This document shows, piece by piece, positions 50,372-61,893 of a DNA stretch of 64,000 nucleotides. Both the position numbers and the translations under genes were made by a program. The notes under the pieces were generated by a model that saw nothing but the letters and a program-made list of their open reading frames with translations, did no database searches and was not told where the DNA came from. The DNA is taken from contig NZ_CP006882.1 in NCBI RefSeq assembly GCF_000161795.2, forward strand, positions 1,302,001 to 1,366,000, in the 5' to 3' direction. Numbering within the stretch: position 1 is the first letter of the stretch; each line of letters opens with the position of its first letter. Origin of the DNA: Synechococcus sp. WH 8109. Its GTDB lineage: Bacteria; Cyanobacteriota; Cyanobacteriia; PCC-6307; Cyanobiaceae.

Positions 50372-50779
50372 TCAGCCCTCGGTGGATTCGGATTCTGAGG
50401 AATCAGAAGCTTCAGCTTCTGCAGCTTTCTCCTCAGCTGCTGCAGCCTTGGCCTCGGCAGCCTCCTTGGCGGCTTGCTTGGCATCAGCTTCACGCTTGGC
50501 CGCTTGCTTGGCCTTGCCCACGGTCTCTGCAGAACGCACGGTCTTTTCCAGGAGACCGCCGCGCTCGAGCAGCGTGCGAACCACATCAGTGGGTTGGGCA
50601 CCCTGACCCAGACGCTCACGGATGGCCTCGGTGTCGAGGCGCGTTTCCTTCGTCCGCGGGTTGTAGAAGCCCAGCTCCTGTAGAGGACGACCATCCCTGC
50701 GTGAGGTGCTGTTGCAGGCCACGAGGCGGAAGCTCGCTTCCCGCTTCTTGCCAAACCGCTTCAGGCGGAGCTTGATCAT
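50372..50779 (-). CDS. rpsP: 30S ribosomal protein S16
   Basis: The Met at 50777-50779 starts [20 protein letters not shown], the canonical S16 N-terminus; [20 protein letters not shown] and [16 protein letters not shown] follow. The first about 80 residues are the usual protein. A C-terminal tail of about 50 Ala/Glu/Lys residues ([20 protein letters not shown]) is an extension seen in some cyanobacteria. 135 residues. Confidence 0.95.
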   Translation of the reverse strand: MIKLRLKRFGKKREASFRLVACNSTSRRDGRPLQELGFYNPRTKETRLDTEAIRERLGQGAQPTDVVRTLLERGGLLEKTVRSAETVGKAKQAAKREADAKQAAKEAAEAKAAAAEEKAAEAEASDSSESESTEG

Positions 50780-50858
50780 CGTGGCCCTGGAATGAAGGAA
50801 AAGAGGTGGTCCGGCGATGCCCAAAGGCCCGCCAAACAACCACCATACCGTTCCGCCC

Positions 50859-52319
50859 TCACAGATCCCCGAAGCCCTTCTTCTTCTTGGCGGGTCGCTG
50901 CCGCTTCGGTGGTCCACCGCGACCGGGACGTCCTCCACCTCCGGGGATGCCTCCCATTCCGGGCATGCCTCCCATTCCGGGCATGCCTCCCATTCCGGGC
51001 ATGCCTCCCATTCCGGGCATGTTGCCTTGGCTCATCTGCTGCATGAAGCCGCGCATTTTCTGGAAGTCGGCCAGCACCTTGTCCACATCTGCGGCCTGAT
51101 GGCCGCTGCCACTGGCAATCCGGCGACGCCTTGAGGGTTGACTCGCCAGGAGGTCGGGATTTTCCCGCTCCTGCTGGGTCATCGAGCCGATCATGGCCTC
51201 GATGCGCTTGAGCTGTTGCTCCCCCTGCTTGAGCATGCCGTCATCGATCTTGTTCATGCCCGGGATCATTTTCATCAAACCCCCCAGCGAGCCCATGCGC
51301 TTGATCAAGCGCATCTGCTTCACGAAGTCCGAGAAATCAAACGTCGCCTCCTGCAGCTTCTTCTGCATCTTCTCGACGTCGGCGAGTTCGACCTCCTTCT
51401 GGGCCTTCTCCACCAGCGTCAGCACATCACCCATGCCGAGGATGCGGCTGGCCATCCGTTCGGGATGGAACGGCTGCAGGGCCTCCACCTTCTCTCCGGT
51501 GCCGATGAACTTGATCGGCTGACCGCTCACCTTGCGGATCGAAAGGGCGGCGCCACCGCGAGAATCACCATCAAGCTTGGTGAGCACCGCTCCGGTGATG
51601 CCCACCTGGTCGTGGAAGGCGCGGGTGAGTTCGGCCGCTTCCTGACCGATCATCGAATCCACCACCAGCAGCACCTCATCGGGCTGCACAGCGGTGCGGA
51701 TCCGCACCATCTCCTCCATCATCTCGGTGTCGATCTGGAGGCGACCGGCGGTGTCGACCAGGAGTGTGTCGAAGCCTTCCTCTTTCGCCTTGGCCAGACC
51801 AGCGGCTGCAATGTCTTCCGGTTTGGCCTCAGCACCGAGGCTGAACACCTCGACATCGATCTGAGCACCAAGCGTTTTCAACTGCTCGATGGCGGCCGGT
51901 CGGTAAACATCGGCGCCCACCATCAGGGCTCGACGACCCTGATCCTTGAGGTGGAGGCCAAGCTTGGCCGTCGCGGTGGTTTTACCAGCACCCTGAAGGC
52001 CAGCCATCAACACGACGGTGGGAGCTTCAGCCGCCTTGGCCAGAGGAGCGTTATCGCCCCCCATGACCTCCACGAGCTGTTCATGGACCACCTGGATGAA
52101 CTTCTGATCCGGGCTGACCCCGCGCACCACCTCGGCACCAACGGCTTTGTCGCGTACTTCAGCCACGAACTCCTTCACCACCGGCAGGCTGACGTCGGCT
52201 TCCAGCAAGGCCCGACGGACGTCCTTCAGGGCTCCATCTACGTTGGTATCGCTGATGCTGTCTTGGCCACGCAGCCCCTTGACCGCATCATCAAAACGGG
52301 CTGAAAGCTCGTCGAACAT
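50859..52319 (-). CDS. ffh: Signal recognition particle protein Ffh (SRP54)
   Basis: GTPase that delivers membrane proteins to the translocon with 4.5S RNA. Features: N domain, G domain with [51 protein letters not shown] domain with [19 protein letters not shown] and [10 protein letters not shown]. After about residue 430 come four Met/Gly-rich repeats (PGMGGM) and a basic end. 486 residues. Confidence 0.97.
   Translation of the reverse strand: MFDELSARFDDAVKGLRGQDSISDTNVDGALKDVRRALLEADVSLPVVKEFVAEVRDKAVGAEVVRGVSPDQKFIQVVHEQLVEVMGGDNAPLAKAAEAPTVVLMAGLQGAGKTTATAKLGLHLKDQGRRALMVGADVYRPAAIEQLKTLGAQIDVEVFSLGAEAKPEDIAAAGLAKAKEEGFDTLLVDTAGRLQIDTEMMEEMVRIRTAVQPDEVLLVVDSMIGQEAAELTRAFHDQVGITGAVLTKLDGDSRGGAALSIRKVSGQPIKFIGTGEKVEALQPFHPERMASRILGMGDVLTLVEKAQKEVELADVEKMQKKLQEATFDFSDFVKQMRLIKRMGSLGGLMKMIPGMNKIDDGMLKQGEQQLKRIEAMIGSMTQQERENPDLLASQPSRRRRIASGSGHQAADVDKVLADFQKMRGFMQQMSQGNMPGMGGMPGMGGMPGMGGMPGMGGIPGGGGRPGRGGPPKRQRPAKKKKGFGDL
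50950..51021. repeat. 18-bp tandem repeat in ffh
   Basis: Four consecutive copies of cctcccattccgggcatg, encoding the Met-Pro-Gly-Met-Gly-Gly units of the Ffh tail. Such a repeat can change copy number by slippage without breaking the frame. Confidence 0.9.
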
Positions 52320-52387
52320 CGGCGTTACGCCCCTGGATCAATGGGGTGATCGTAAAAAGCGACGGTCAAGCAACCCGAGCAAACAAC

Positions 52388-54373
52388 TCAGGAGCCAGGG
52401 ATGTAGTCGTGCAAACGCCATTGGGTTCCATCTCTGCCGAGCACATAGGTCACGCTGAAATCAGTCGGTGCCGTCTCATCAATGACGGTTCCGTCAGCAG
52501 CCTGAAGGCGATCGCTGTAGGCCACCTGGGCCAGCAGTTCAATCCTCAGAGGCTTGCGGTCGACCACCTCGATGGTGGTGATGGAGGCATCAATCGACTT
52601 GGATCGCCCTACAGCCTGATCAGCTGCCCGCTCCAGCTCCACTCGCTTCACCAGGGGCTCCCTCGCCACGACGGAAAGATCAGCCGGCTCACCGGAGAGA
52701 ATCAACGCCTTGGCATCAAGCCATCCCTGGAGCAAGGCCTGAAGCTCGGCTTCAGTGGGGGCATCACTGAGTAGCGGTTCTGCGGGCGCTGAAGGATCAA
52801 GGTCGGGCTTCAGGCTCGCGATGGGCTCGTCATCCGCAGGAGATGAAGCAGCATCGAGCTCCTGCTTCTCGTCAACCCTGTCGTCGTCCTGCTCCTCAGC
52901 GGAGAGTGAAGCGGTTTCCGGCAACAGCGGCGCAGGATCCCAGTTGCGTCGAACCAGGCCAACACCCGCAACGGTGATCCCGACCAGTGCAAGAGCGGCA
53001 GCAGCGGGGCGAAACCAACTTTGCTGCCAAAAACGTTGCTGCCAGAGCGGCGTGGCATCCGCGTCTTCGGAGTCAACGTCCTGGTCTGATTCGGCTGCTT
53101 CGCTCGAGGCAGCAAGAGATGCATCGCCTGCTGCTGCCCAGGTCAGGCTGATCTCTTCGGCACCGATCTGGCGCGACGCCTTGCGATCGAGACGATCGAC
53201 AAAACCCTGCACGTCACGATCAGCAAACCAGGCATCCAAATCAGCACCGGAGGCATCGACGTCGCGATATCCCGGCAAGACATCGCGTTCAAGCCAGGCC
53301 CGGCAGTATTCGCATTGCGCGGCCAACCGATCACCAGGGTGGTTCAAAAACCAGGCCTGAAGATCCGGATCTCTCAGGATGGCGAAATGCCGATCCGCAT
53401 CCTTGACGTTGCCCAACAGCAGATCCAGGCAGCCAAGCAGCGGCATGGGATCGAGGTCGGCATTGGCAAGCGTCTGCAGCCGGTCGCGGGCCTGCTCGAG
53501 GAACTCAGGCTTTCGCCGCGAGAACCCCGCTGCGGTGAGCGCCAGAACCGTGAGGAAACCGGCATCGGCTGCGCCCCCCTGAAACCAGCGGCTGAACAGA
53601 TCGATCTGCTCCTGAACGGTCAGGAAGCGGCGGATCTGATGGAAGAACGATTCGAAATCCTCCTGGCTGAGGCTGCCAGGCTGATCACCATCAGCATCTG
53701 CGGCCTCCAGACCACCTCGGGCCACGACCAGCTCATCCAACAGCGTCAACCCCCGTTGATGGGAGTCCTGATCACCGAGATCACGGCTGAGCAGATCCAG
53801 AATCCTGAAAGGAGTTAGCCCTTGCACAGCGTCTTCCAACTGGCGCTGCTGGTCGGGCAGCTTGCCCATCCGCTGTTGCAGCTCGATACCGTCGATCAAA
53901 AGTTGGGCCGCCGACTCATAGCGCCGTTGGTCTTGTTCCTCCACGGCAGCATCGCGGCAGGCCAGGGCAGCCAGGAGCGTGAGGTCCGCTTCACGGCCAC
54001 TGCCGAGGGCCGGGGCCTGAGGGGGTTGGAGACCCTGCCGTGCCAATTGAAAGGCCTCGAGAGCGCCATTGGCCTCCCACAGCAGTATGAGGCCCGCTAC
54101 CTCACTGCTGGTGGGAAGGTCCAAGCCCACCGTGCCATTGGGATGAGATTCACTGAGGCGCAACAGGGCTGCTTCGTACTCGCCCCTGTCGGCGGGATCG
54201 GTCAGCAGATCGGCGGAGCGGCGCAGCAGATCGGCCCGTTGGAGCAGAACCTCGTGGGTGAAGCCCTGATCCGGAGGACTGTCACAGCGGGCTTCCAAGC
54301 GGCGCAGAATCGCCTCTGGCGCTGCCGATGGACTAACGCCCAGAAGTCGGAAATGATCGATGGGCAGATCCAA
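52388..54373 (-). CDS. ftn2: ARC6/Ftn2/ZipN cell-division protein
   Basis: Anchors FtsZ to the membrane at the division site. N-terminal J-like domain (about 1-70: DLPIDHFRLLGVSPSAAPEA, adapted for binding FtsZ), a long helical region (about 100-420), one membrane segment (WFRPAAAALALVGITVAGVG, about 475-495), a Ser/Asp/Glu-rich linker and a C-terminal IMS domain (about 540-661: LQALLQGWLDAKALILSGEP, FSVTYVLGRDGTQWRLHDYI). 661 residues. Confidence 0.88.
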   Translation of the reverse strand: MDLPIDHFRLLGVSPSAAPEAILRRLEARCDSPPDQGFTHEVLLQRADLLRRSADLLTDPADRGEYEAALLRLSESHPNGTVGLDLPTSSEVAGLILLWEANGALEAFQLARQGLQPPQAPALGSGREADLTLLAALACRDAAVEEQDQRRYESAAQLLIDGIELQQRMGKLPDQQRQLEDAVQGLTPFRILDLLSRDLGDQDSHQRGLTLLDELVVARGGLEAADADGDQPGSLSQEDFESFFHQIRRFLTVQEQIDLFSRWFQGGAADAGFLTVLALTAAGFSRRKPEFLEQARDRLQTLANADLDPMPLLGCLDLLLGNVKDADRHFAILRDPDLQAWFLNHPGDRLAAQCEYCRAWLERDVLPGYRDVDASGADLDAWFADRDVQGFVDRLDRKASRQIGAEEISLTWAAAGDASLAASSEAAESDQDVDSEDADATPLWQQRFWQQSWFRPAAAALALVGITVAGVGLVRRNWDPAPLLPETASLSAEEQDDDRVDEKQELDAASSPADDEPIASLKPDLDPSAPAEPLLSDAPTEAELQALLQGWLDAKALILSGEPADLSVVAREPLVKRVELERAADQAVGRSKSIDASITTIEVVDRKPLRIELLAQVAYSDRLQAADGTVIDETAPTDFSVTYVLGRDGTQWRLHDYIPGS

Positions 54374-54468
54374 CAGCGCCGCTGCGAGCAGACGCGGATC
54401 TTAGTCAGTGTCAGGGGTTTTGCCCATCGCTCATCGGTTGGCCCTTAAAGTTGAGCTCAATCCCTTAG

Positions 54469-55560
54469 GTGGACATGGGTCAGGACCTCGCTGTCGATTC
54501 CGCTCCGATTGGCACTGCGACTGCTGGTCCCCATGCCGAACGTCTCTCCAAATTGGTGACGGCACAAAGGGCGACCGTGGACCGGGACACTGGTCTGGAG
54601 CTGTACCGGGACATGACCCTGGGCCGGCGCTTCGAGGACAAATGCGCCGAGATGTACTACCGGGGCAAGATGTTTGGCTTCGTGCACCTCTACAACGGTC
54701 AGGAAGCGGTCAGCACCGGTGTGATCGGCGCGATGAAGCGGCAGCACGACTGGTTCTGCAGCACTTACCGCGACCACGTGCATGCCTTGAGTGCCGGCGT
54801 GCCGGCCCGCGAAGTCATGAGCGAACTCTTCGGCAAGGAGACCGGTTGCAGCAAAGGTCGTGGCGGCTCAATGCACCTGTTCTCCAAGGAGCATCACCTT
54901 CTTGGAGGCTTTGCCTTCATCGCCGAGGGCATTCCCGTGGCACTGGGATCTGCCTTCACCAGCCGCTACAAGCGCGACGCCCTCGGTGATGCCTCCAGCA
55001 ACGCCGTGACAGCAGCGTTCTTTGGCGATGGAACCTGCAACAACGGTCAGTTCTTCGAGTGCATGAACATGGCGCAGCTGTGGAAGCTGCCGATCATCTT
55101 CGTAGTCGAAAACAACAAGTGGGCCATTGGTATGGCCCACGACCGGGCCACCAGTGACCCGGAGATCTGGCGCAAGGCCAGTTCCTTCGGCATGGCCGGA
55201 GAAGAAGTGGACGGCATGGACGTTCTGGCGGTTCGGGCAGCGGCCCAACGCGCTGTGGAGCGGGCCAGGGCGGGTGAAGGTCCGACCTTGCTGGAGTGCC
55301 TCACCTATCGCTTCCGGGGGCATTCTCTGGCTGACCCGGACGAACTCCGGGCGGAGGAAGAAAAGCAGTTTTGGGCCAAACGTGATCCCCTCAAAGCCCT
55401 CGAGCGGGACCTGACAGAAGCGGGTCTGGTGAACAGCGAAGAGCTGCGCGCCATCGAAAAGGACATCGACGGCATTGTTCAGGACTGCGTTGACTTCGCC
55501 CTCTCCGCACCGGAACCAGACCCCGCAGAACTCACGCGCTACATCTGGGCAGAAGACTGA
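54469..55560 (+). CDS. pdhA: Pyruvate dehydrogenase E1 alpha subunit
   Basis: TPP-dependent decarboxylase component making acetyl-CoA together with E1 beta, E2 and E3. TPP motif [20 protein letters not shown] with the final [11 protein letters not shown]; phosphorylation-loop region [35 protein letters not shown] is the family start after a 40-residue extension. 363 residues. Divergent from the ftn2 gene; the E1-beta gene is not in the window. Confidence 0.95.
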   Translation: MDMGQDLAVDSAPIGTATAGPHAERLSKLVTAQRATVDRDTGLELYRDMTLGRRFEDKCAEMYYRGKMFGFVHLYNGQEAVSTGVIGAMKRQHDWFCSTYRDHVHALSAGVPAREVMSELFGKETGCSKGRGGSMHLFSKEHHLLGGFAFIAEGIPVALGSAFTSRYKRDALGDASSNAVTAAFFGDGTCNNGQFFECMNMAQLWKLPIIFVVENNKWAIGMAHDRATSDPEIWRKASSFGMAGEEVDGMDVLAVRAAAQRAVERARAGEGPTLLECLTYRFRGHSLADPDELRAEEEKQFWAKRDPLKALERDLTEAGLVNSEELRAIEKDIDGIVQDCVDFALSAPEPDPAELTRYIWAED

Positions 55561-55605
55561 TTCAGCCGAACTGGATCAGTTGAAACCAATGTCTCCCGAG
55601 GCGGC

Positions 55606-56544
55606 TCAGATGCCGCTCGGAAGACGGCGGGTGAGGTTGCGCAACTTGCGCAGCGCCTTCAGTTCAACCTGACGCACCCGCTCGCGGGACACCTCCATCA
55701 AGCGTCCGATTTCAGCCAGCGTGTGGCGCTCGTTGCCCTCAAGCCCGAACCGCATGCGCAGCACGTGTTGCTCCTGTTCGCTGAGGTGACTCAACCAGCG
55801 GCCCAGCTGCTCGTGATGAATCCGCTGTTCCACGATCTCGAGGGGTTCATCAAGGGATGAATCAGCGATCAGATCCCCAAGGAAGCTGCGCCCCTCCTCA
55901 CCATTGACGGGAGCATCCAGGCTGCTGGTGGTGAGCGCCTGGCGCAGCAGCGAATCCAGCTCATCCAAAGGGATATCCATGGCTTCGGCGATCTCCACAC
56001 GGCTGGGCATGGCGCCGAGCTTGTGGGCCAGATCAAGACTGACCTTGCGGATCGTGGTGAGCCGTTCACTGAGATGAACGGGAAGCCGGATCGTGCGCGA
56101 TTGGCAGGCAATGGCGCGGGTCATGCTCTGGCGGATCCACCAGAAGGCATAGGTGGAGAACTTGTACCCCCGGGTGGGATCGAACTTCTCGACAGCACGC
56201 TCCAGGCCAAGGGAGCCCTCCTGAATTAGATCAAGCAATTCCAGACCTTTGCCTTGATATTTCTTGGCAACGCTGACCACAAGACGAAGGTTGGCCTTCA
56301 TCATCCGCTCTTTGGCGCGTCGACCGATTCTCAGAAGACGGCGCTGCGCCGTGGTGAGTTCTCCATCCTCGAACTCACGGGAACCGTCTTCGGTGAGGGA
56401 CATCATGGCCTGCACCTGATTGCCCAGCTCGATTTCTTCGGCTGGGGTCAGCAGTGGAATCCTGCCGATGGTGGCGAGATACCAACTGACGGGGTCGCTG
56501 CTGCGCCGGCGTTGCGTCTCCAGCGGCTTGGAAGCTGTGGACAC
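55606..56544 (-). CDS. Group 2 RNA polymerase sigma factor
   Basis: 312 residues with regions 1.2 to 4: DPVSWYLATIGRIPLLTPAE, AKERMMKANLRLVVSVAKKY (2.1-2.2), DLIQEGSLGLERAVEKFDPT, YAFWWIRQSMTRAIACQSRT (2.4), RLPVHLSERLTTIRKVSLDL (3), and RHTLAEIGRLMEVSRERVRQ (4.2 HTH). No long N-terminal region 1.1 and 312 residues point to the non-essential group 2. An AT-rich 180-base stretch upstream (56545-56723) holds its promoter. Confidence 0.92.
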   Translation of the reverse strand: MSTASKPLETQRRRSSDPVSWYLATIGRIPLLTPAEEIELGNQVQAMMSLTEDGSREFEDGELTTAQRRLLRIGRRAKERMMKANLRLVVSVAKKYQGKGLELLDLIQEGSLGLERAVEKFDPTRGYKFSTYAFWWIRQSMTRAIACQSRTIRLPVHLSERLTTIRKVSLDLAHKLGAMPSRVEIAEAMDIPLDELDSLLRQALTTSSLDAPVNGEEGRSFLGDLIADSSLDEPLEIVEQRIHHEQLGRWLSHLSEQEQHVLRMRFGLEGNERHTLAEIGRLMEVSRERVRQVELKALRKLRNLTRRLPSGI

Positions 56545-56723
56545 CTTGGGTGCTGCGGAAGTGAGTTGACTTTCCTACGAACAGAAAGAATGTCGAAGTG
56601 TTTTCAGCAACCCTTCAGATTCAGAACAGCAAACCGCAACATTTCAGATTTGCAAAAGATTTAAAAACCAAGAAAAGCTCTTTTGGGACCTGCCAGACGA
56701 AGCAATCAAAACGAATCATTTGT

Positions 56724-58247
56724 TCAGACTTCGTTGAACATCGTTGTTTGCTTTTTCTGACACCGCGCTGTATTGATTTTCAAACAATCCGCAATCGCAG
56801 AAGCATCACTGGAGCGAGCACGAGCGGCCGCCAAACCATGCAAAGCCGCAGCGGCAGTGAAGCTTTCCAGCCCAGGCTGCTGCTGTGACGCAACCGTCTG
56901 GGCGCCCCAACCGGTGGCAAAACCGGCCAGCAAGTCACCCAGGCCGGTGCGGGCCACCCGAGGGGTCGTGCCGGTCAACACCACGGCTGCACCCGATGGA
57001 TCCGCCAGCACCGAATGCGCTCCCTTCAGCAAAATGCAGCAACCGCTGCAGCGGGCTGCAGAAATCGCCCTTTCCAGCGCGTTACCTGCTCCACAGTCTG
57101 GAAACAACCGCGCAAACTCGGCCGCATGGGGCGTGAGCCAGGTCGGCCCCCGCCGCTTCAACAACCAAGGCCACCCCTGCGGACTGGCCGCCAAACCGTT
57201 GATGCCATCGGCATCGAGCACCAGCAAACCAGCGACGCTGAGCATCTGCTCCGACCACTGGTTCCACCAATGGCTGGACTCCCCCAGACCGGGACCGACC
57301 AAAACCGCATCCAGCCGCTCTGGAATCACCCCGTCCTCCAGTTGCATCACCTCCGGCAACACCTGCCACAAGCTGGATTGCAAACGGAGCGGCACAACGG
57401 CCTGAACACAGCCGCAGCCACTGGCCATGGCCCCCCGCAGCGCCAGATGTGCTGCGCCGGGGTAGCGATCACTGCCCGCCACCACCAGGCAGCGACCCCG
57501 TTCGTACTTCATCGCTGTGGGGGGCAGCGGCGGTAACGGGGCCGAGCAGGCCTCTCTCACCGGCAGGCGGCGCGGCAAAACTAAAGCGGCATTGCCCATC
57601 ACCGCAGGCGGCAAACCCAAATCGATCCGCACCAGCGCACCCACCCAGGGACGGGCCGGGTCCAGACACAACCCGCGCTTCAACCAGCCAACGCTGAGGG
57701 TGACCGAGGCACAGGCTGCCTGATCGCCCAGCATGGTTCCTTGGTCGGAACAAAGGCCCGAAGGCAGATCCAGGCTAATCAACGCCCCAGGCTGCAGCTG
57801 CTGCCGACGCCGGAACAAATCCGCCAAGAACTCAGGCAGCGGCCGACTCTGGCCGAGCCCGAACACTGCATCCAGCCACAGTGCGGCTCCATCTGGGTCG
57901 GGCTCGTCAGTCAGGCGCTGCAGACCAAGCCACTCGCCATGGCGCAGATGTTCAGCGGTGAGGGGCTTGCGAATCGGCAGGGGACACCACAACGACACCT
58001 CAACGCCAGCCAGGTGCAACTCCCGGGCCACCACGAGACCATCGCCACCGTTGTGACCGGGCCCCACCAGGACAACCACGCCACAGCGCAGCAGATCCCG
58101 GCGCGCTAGCAGCCAAGCCGCCATGGCCAGCCCCACCTTCTCCATCAAGGCCGCAACAGGCATGCCGCTGTCGAACAACCTCTGTTCCAAGGCGGCCATG
58201 GACGCGGCATCCACGAGCAGATGATCGGAATCAGCGGGAGGCCACAC
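56724..58247 (-). CDS. nnr: Bifunctional NAD(P)H-hydrate repair enzyme (epimerase/dehydratase)
   Basis: Repairs hydrated NADH and NADPH. N-terminal YjeF epimerase domain (about 1-215: [32 protein letters not shown]) and C-terminal ADP-dependent dehydratase domain (about 235-490: [61 protein letters not shown]). The last motif has GLGD instead of the usual GTGD. 507 residues; the short tail after residue 490 is not conserved. Confidence 0.93.
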   Translation of the reverse strand: MWPPADSDHLLVDAASMAALEQRLFDSGMPVAALMEKVGLAMAAWLLARRDLLRCGVVVLVGPGHNGGDGLVVARELHLAGVEVSLWCPLPIRKPLTAEHLRHGEWLGLQRLTDEPDPDGAALWLDAVFGLGQSRPLPEFLADLFRRRQQLQPGALISLDLPSGLCSDQGTMLGDQAACASVTLSVGWLKRGLCLDPARPWVGALVRIDLGLPPAVMGNAALVLPRRLPVREACSAPLPPLPPTAMKYERGRCLVVAGSDRYPGAAHLALRGAMASGCGCVQAVVPLRLQSSLWQVLPEVMQLEDGVIPERLDAVLVGPGLGESSHWWNQWSEQMLSVAGLLVLDADGINGLAASPQGWPWLLKRRGPTWLTPHAAEFARLFPDCGAGNALERAISAARCSGCCILLKGAHSVLADPSGAAVVLTGTTPRVARTGLGDLLAGFATGWGAQTVASQQQPGLESFTAAAALHGLAAARARSSDASAIADCLKINTARCQKKQTTMFNEV

Positions 58248-58298
58248 CAGTTGCAGGTTGCCGGGACCTCACTATGGAGAGAACTCCCTGCGCCGCCC

Positions 58299-59450
58299 AT
58301 GGCCGTTGGATCCACCACAACCCGCGCTGGAGAGGGGGCTCTTGAGCGCCTCCGGCAATGGCCAGGGGAGCATCGCGTGGCCGTTGGTCTCTCTGGAGGC
58401 GTCGACAGTTCCCTGACGGCGGCACTGCTGGTGGAGGCGGGCTGGCAGGTGGAAGGCCTGACGCTCTGGCTGATGAGCGGGAAAGGGGCCTGTTGCGCCG
58501 AGGGGCTGGTGGATGCAGCCGGCATCTGTGAGCAGCTCGGCATTCCCCACCACGTGGTGGACACACGGGAGACGTTCCAACAGGAGATCGTGCAACGGCT
58601 GGTGGATGGTTATCGCGATGGGATCACGCCATTGCCCTGCTCCCAGTGCAATCGATCGGTGAAATTTGGACCGATGCTCGATTGGGCCCTGAAGGAGCGC
58701 AAGCTGCTCCGCATCGCCACCGGCCACTACGCCCGGATCCGCCATGACGGCGATCAAGGACGCCATCAGCTTTTGCGAGGCCTCGATACCCGTAAGGACC
58801 AGAGCTATTTCCTTTACGACCTGCCCCAGGAGGTTCTGGGGCGCATCGTTTTTCCCTTGGGGGAACTGACCAAACCCGACACAAGGCTCGAAGCCGCCCT
58901 ACACGGTCTGCGCACTGCAGAAAAACCGGAGAGCCAGGATCTTTGCCTGGCCGACCACCACGGATCGATGCGGGCGTTCCTGGATGCCTATCTGCCCCCG
59001 CGGCAGGGGGAGATCGTGCTTTCGGACGGGACTGTTGTGGGCGAGCACGACGGCATCGAACATTTCACCATCGGTCAACGCAAAGGGCTCGGTGTGGCCT
59101 GGCGCGAACCCCTTCACGTCATCCGCCTTGACGCTGCGATGAATCGTGTGGTGGTCGCACCCCGGGCCGAAGCCGGCCGAGACAGCTGCGTGGTGGGCGC
59201 GGTGAACTGGGTCTCGATTGACCCGATCGAGGCGCCGCGAACCGTTGAAGTGCAAGTGCGCTACCGCAGTACGCCGGTGCATGCGCAGCTTTCACCCCTC
59301 CCACCCACCGATGCAGATCAGCAGCAGGAGCGGCCCCACCGCTGCCGCCTTAGCTTTGACGAGGAGCAGTTCTCAATCACGCCAGGCCAGGCGGCGGTGT
59401 TCTACGACGGTGACACCGTTCTGGGTGGGGGGCTGATCCAACGGGAATAG
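58299..59450 (+). CDS. mnmA: tRNA 2-thiouridylase MnmA
   Basis: Thiolates U34 in tRNAs. P-loop [36 protein letters not shown]; the catalytic Cys in [16 protein letters not shown] and the second Cys in [23 protein letters not shown]. The ATG at 58299 gives 383 residues, matching the family; a start at 58221 would overlap the nnr gene's start. Its end overlaps the convergent lnt gene by about 49 bases. Confidence 0.95.
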   Translation: MAVGSTTTRAGEGALERLRQWPGEHRVAVGLSGGVDSSLTAALLVEAGWQVEGLTLWLMSGKGACCAEGLVDAAGICEQLGIPHHVVDTRETFQQEIVQRLVDGYRDGITPLPCSQCNRSVKFGPMLDWALKERKLLRIATGHYARIRHDGDQGRHQLLRGLDTRKDQSYFLYDLPQEVLGRIVFPLGELTKPDTRLEAALHGLRTAEKPESQDLCLADHHGSMRAFLDAYLPPRQGEIVLSDGTVVGEHDGIEHFTIGQRKGLGVAWREPLHVIRLDAAMNRVVVAPRAEAGRDSCVVGAVNWVSIDPIEAPRTVEVQVRYRSTPVHAQLSPLPPTDADQQQERPHRCRLSFDEEQFSITPGQAAVFYDGDTVLGGGLIQRE

Positions 59451-60817
59451 GGCGTGACGCGCTGGCGCACCTGAACGAGGGCCTCAGCGACGCCAGGGGC
59501 CTCAGGCGCAAGCAACCACTGCACCGACCCGTTGGCAGAAATCAGCGCCGTGGGGCCCGTGTTACCAACGCTCAGCAGATCCCGTCCTGTCTCGATAGCC
59601 CGTAACTGCGCGAGGGCCAGAAACTGCTTCTGCAGCTGCAGCGGATAGGGGTCGAGATTGGCGATGGCCAGGAGCCAGGTCGCGCCATCGGCAGCGGCCC
59701 GTGCCAGAGCCAGACCATCGGCGATCTCGTAGCAGATCGCCACGGCTGCAGGGGGTTCAACCACCGCCATCGTTCTCGGGGCCTGACCGGGCGTTAACCC
59801 ACCCACCGCAGAAAGTCCTGCCGTGAGCCCGGCTGGCAGGGGTGGGATCCATTCCCCGATCGGCACCAGACGGTGCTTGTCAGCCAAGGGGACAGGAAAG
59901 CGGGCCGGCGGCTCGTACAGCAACAAAGAACTGCGTTGCTGACCCCGGACCCAGCGGAATCCGCCACTGATCAGAGGAATGGCTGGAGCCTCGACCGGCA
60001 GCTGAAAACGAGCCGGCAGCGCTCCTTCCGGAGCCACCACAGCAGCCGGATTGCCGGACTCCAGCTGACGCATCGCATCCAATAAAGCTTGTGGAAGCTC
60101 CTGTTGACGATCGAGATCGAATTTTTCTCGGGTGGGAACAGCGGGTTGCCAGACCCCCAGAGCAACGGAACCGACCGGAGACGGCGGTGCCCACAACAGC
60201 CAGCTGCCCAAGCAATGGGCCAGAAGCACACTGGCCAATCCGATTAGGCCCCAGCGACGCCAGGAAGCGGGTTGCTCGAACAGCGCCAGCAGACAACAGC
60301 CCCAGGACAACTGCAGCCACGTCAGCCCTCCAGAGCCGAACCAGCGGGCCAGTCCCGCCAAGGGGCGGTCCCAGGGCAGGGTGGTGCTACCGACGCCGAT
60401 CCAGAACAACGGCGACCCCGACAGCACCAGTTCAGCCAGGGCCCAGAGCCCGGCCAACAGCATTAGCCGCACTGGACGCGGCCAACGGCGCGGGAGCCGC
60501 CGCGCCAGCACAGACCATCCAGCCAGGAGCAGAGCGGCAAGGCTTCCGCAGGCCAACCAGAGGGCCAGTGCCACCGGCAGGCTGAGCCAGGCGGGGACGC
60601 CCATCCAGGTGAGCGGATGCAGGGCAAGCAACCATCGGTGGCTGATCAAAACGGCAAGTATTCCCCAGCCCGCCGACCAGCGCGGACGCTCAGCCACAGA
60701 CCAGAGCAGTGCCAGGGCAGGGACCATCAGCAATGGTCCGCCGAGGGATGGAGCCACGCCGGCCAGAACGCCGCCCAACAGCGCCCGCGATCCGGCCTGA
60801 AGTTGGTGATTGCCCAT
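59402..60817 (-). CDS. lnt: Apolipoprotein N-acyltransferase
   Basis: Adds the third acyl chain to lipoproteins in the membrane. The Met at 60815-60817 is a sensible start ([20 protein letters not shown]); upstream in-frame codons up to 60922 belong to sequence antisense to the next gene. N-terminal six hydrophobic segments, then a C-N hydrolase domain with the Glu in VVAPEGALP, the Lys in [16 protein letters not shown] and the Cys in [12 protein letters not shown]. 471 residues. Confidence 0.92.
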   Translation of the reverse strand: MGNHQLQAGSRALLGGVLAGVAPSLGGPLLMVPALALLWSVAERPRWSAGWGILAVLISHRWLLALHPLTWMGVPAWLSLPVALALWLACGSLAALLLAGWSVLARRLPRRWPRPVRLMLLAGLWALAELVLSGSPLFWIGVGSTTLPWDRPLAGLARWFGSGGLTWLQLSWGCCLLALFEQPASWRRWGLIGLASVLLAHCLGSWLLWAPPSPVGSVALGVWQPAVPTREKFDLDRQQELPQALLDAMRQLESGNPAAVVAPEGALPARFQLPVEAPAIPLISGGFRWVRGQQRSSLLLYEPPARFPVPLADKHRLVPIGEWIPPLPAGLTAGLSAVGGLTPGQAPRTMAVVEPPAAVAICYEIADGLALARAAADGATWLLAIANLDPYPLQLQKQFLALAQLRAIETGRDLLSVGNTGPTALISANGSVQWLLAPEAPGVAEALVQVRQRVTPYSRWISPPPRTVSPS

Positions 60818-60870
60818 GGTCAGCAGTCCCGGCCAAAGGCATCCTGGATCGGACCCGCCCAACTGTCGCC

Positions 60871-61200
60871 ATGGATGCCGCGAATCCTCTTCAGCAACTG
60901 CTGCTCCGCGGCCTGGGCACAACCACCCTCGTAGCTGAGCGTCTGCGCGGCGTCACCCAGAACTGGGTGAGCAGTGGCCGGCTGGATCCGAATGAAGCGT
61001 CCGCATTGGTGGACGACGTGCTCAAGGCCCTGCGCGGGGAAACCCCCGAACTGGAACAGCAGATGGGGCGCAACCTGGAACGCAACCGCGACAACCTGCT
61101 CCAGGACTTCGGCGTTCCAAGCCAGAAGGAAGTGGATGAGCTGCGCGGCCGCATTGATCGCCTCGAGCAACAGCTGCGGCAAATGAACCGGCCTGAATGA
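60871..61200 (+). CDS. Hypothetical phasin-like coiled-coil protein, 109 aa
   Basis: The ATG at 60871 begins MDAANPLQQLLLRGLGTTTL; helices VAERLRGVTQNWVSSGRLDP, LVDDVLKALRGETPELEQQM and DELRGRIDRLEQQLRQMNRP follow. The amphipathic pattern resembles small phasin-like proteins that bind granules, though no PHA genes are near. The 163-residue frame starting at 60709 overlaps lnt and is not likely. Confidence 0.65.
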   Translation: MDAANPLQQLLLRGLGTTTLVAERLRGVTQNWVSSGRLDPNEASALVDDVLKALRGETPELEQQMGRNLERNRDNLLQDFGVPSQKEVDELRGRIDRLEQQLRQMNRPE

Positions 61201-61251
61201 ACGCCGACGCCGCGGACCGGAGGTCAGAATCGGCGAAACAGAAGCCTTTCC

Positions 61252-61851
61252 GTGCGCGACATCATCATCAGCACAACGGTCTGTGTGGCCTGCCTGCTCC
61301 TGGCACTGGTCAGTCAGATCGTAGCCCCCTCCACCGTTTCCGCAGCCCCGGCGCAGCCTGCTGCCGTTCACAGCGAGGCTTCGAAACCCCAGAAGGCGTT
61401 GAGCTTCGAACTCGACCCTGACGACCCAAACCCGACTCTTTTCGCCATGGCGAACGATTCCGCTCCCGCCGACGCCTCAGCCCTCGGCGGCCCCCTCGAT
61501 GCCCCTGACACCACCATCACCGCCAGTGGCCTGAAAATCATCGACCTGGAGGAGGGCAGCGGCGACGTGGCCACCCCCGGCCAAACGGTGGTGGTGCACT
61601 ACCGCGGCACCCTTGAGGATGGGCAGCAGTTCGATGCCAGCTACGACCGGGGCACCCCCTTCAGCTTCCCCCTCGGATCTGGCCGGGTGATCAAGGGTTG
61701 GGATGAAGGCGTCGCCGGCATGAAAGTGGGCGGTAAACGCAAGCTGGTGATCCCTTCCGACCTCGCCTACGGAACCCGTGGCGCCGGTGGTGTGATTCCC
61801 CCTAACGCAACCTTGATCTTCGAGGTGGAACTGCTCGACGTGAAGAAGTAA
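61252..61851 (+). CDS. FKBP-type peptidyl-prolyl isomerase, exported
   Basis: GTG start. Signal peptide ([20 protein letters not shown], cleavage near VSAA), a linker, then a complete FKBP domain (about 95-199): [74 protein letters not shown]. The active-site Tyr, Asp, Trp and Phe/Tyr positions are kept. Probably a periplasmic or lumenal folding catalyst. Confidence 0.92.
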   Translation: MRDIIISTTVCVACLLLALVSQIVAPSTVSAAPAQPAAVHSEASKPQKALSFELDPDDPNPTLFAMANDSAPADASALGGPLDAPDTTITASGLKIIDLEEGSGDVATPGQTVVVHYRGTLEDGQQFDASYDRGTPFSFPLGSGRVIKGWDEGVAGMKVGGKRKLVIPSDLAYGTRGAGGVIPPNATLIFEVELLDVKK

Positions 61852-61893
61852 GCGGAAGCTAGGCTCATCTCAAGCCAATTCCGCTCTGAACCG

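Noticed and set aside
51138-52304. 388-residue plus-strand ORF opposite ffh
   Set aside because: His-rich shadow frame of a gene with strong SRP54 motifs.
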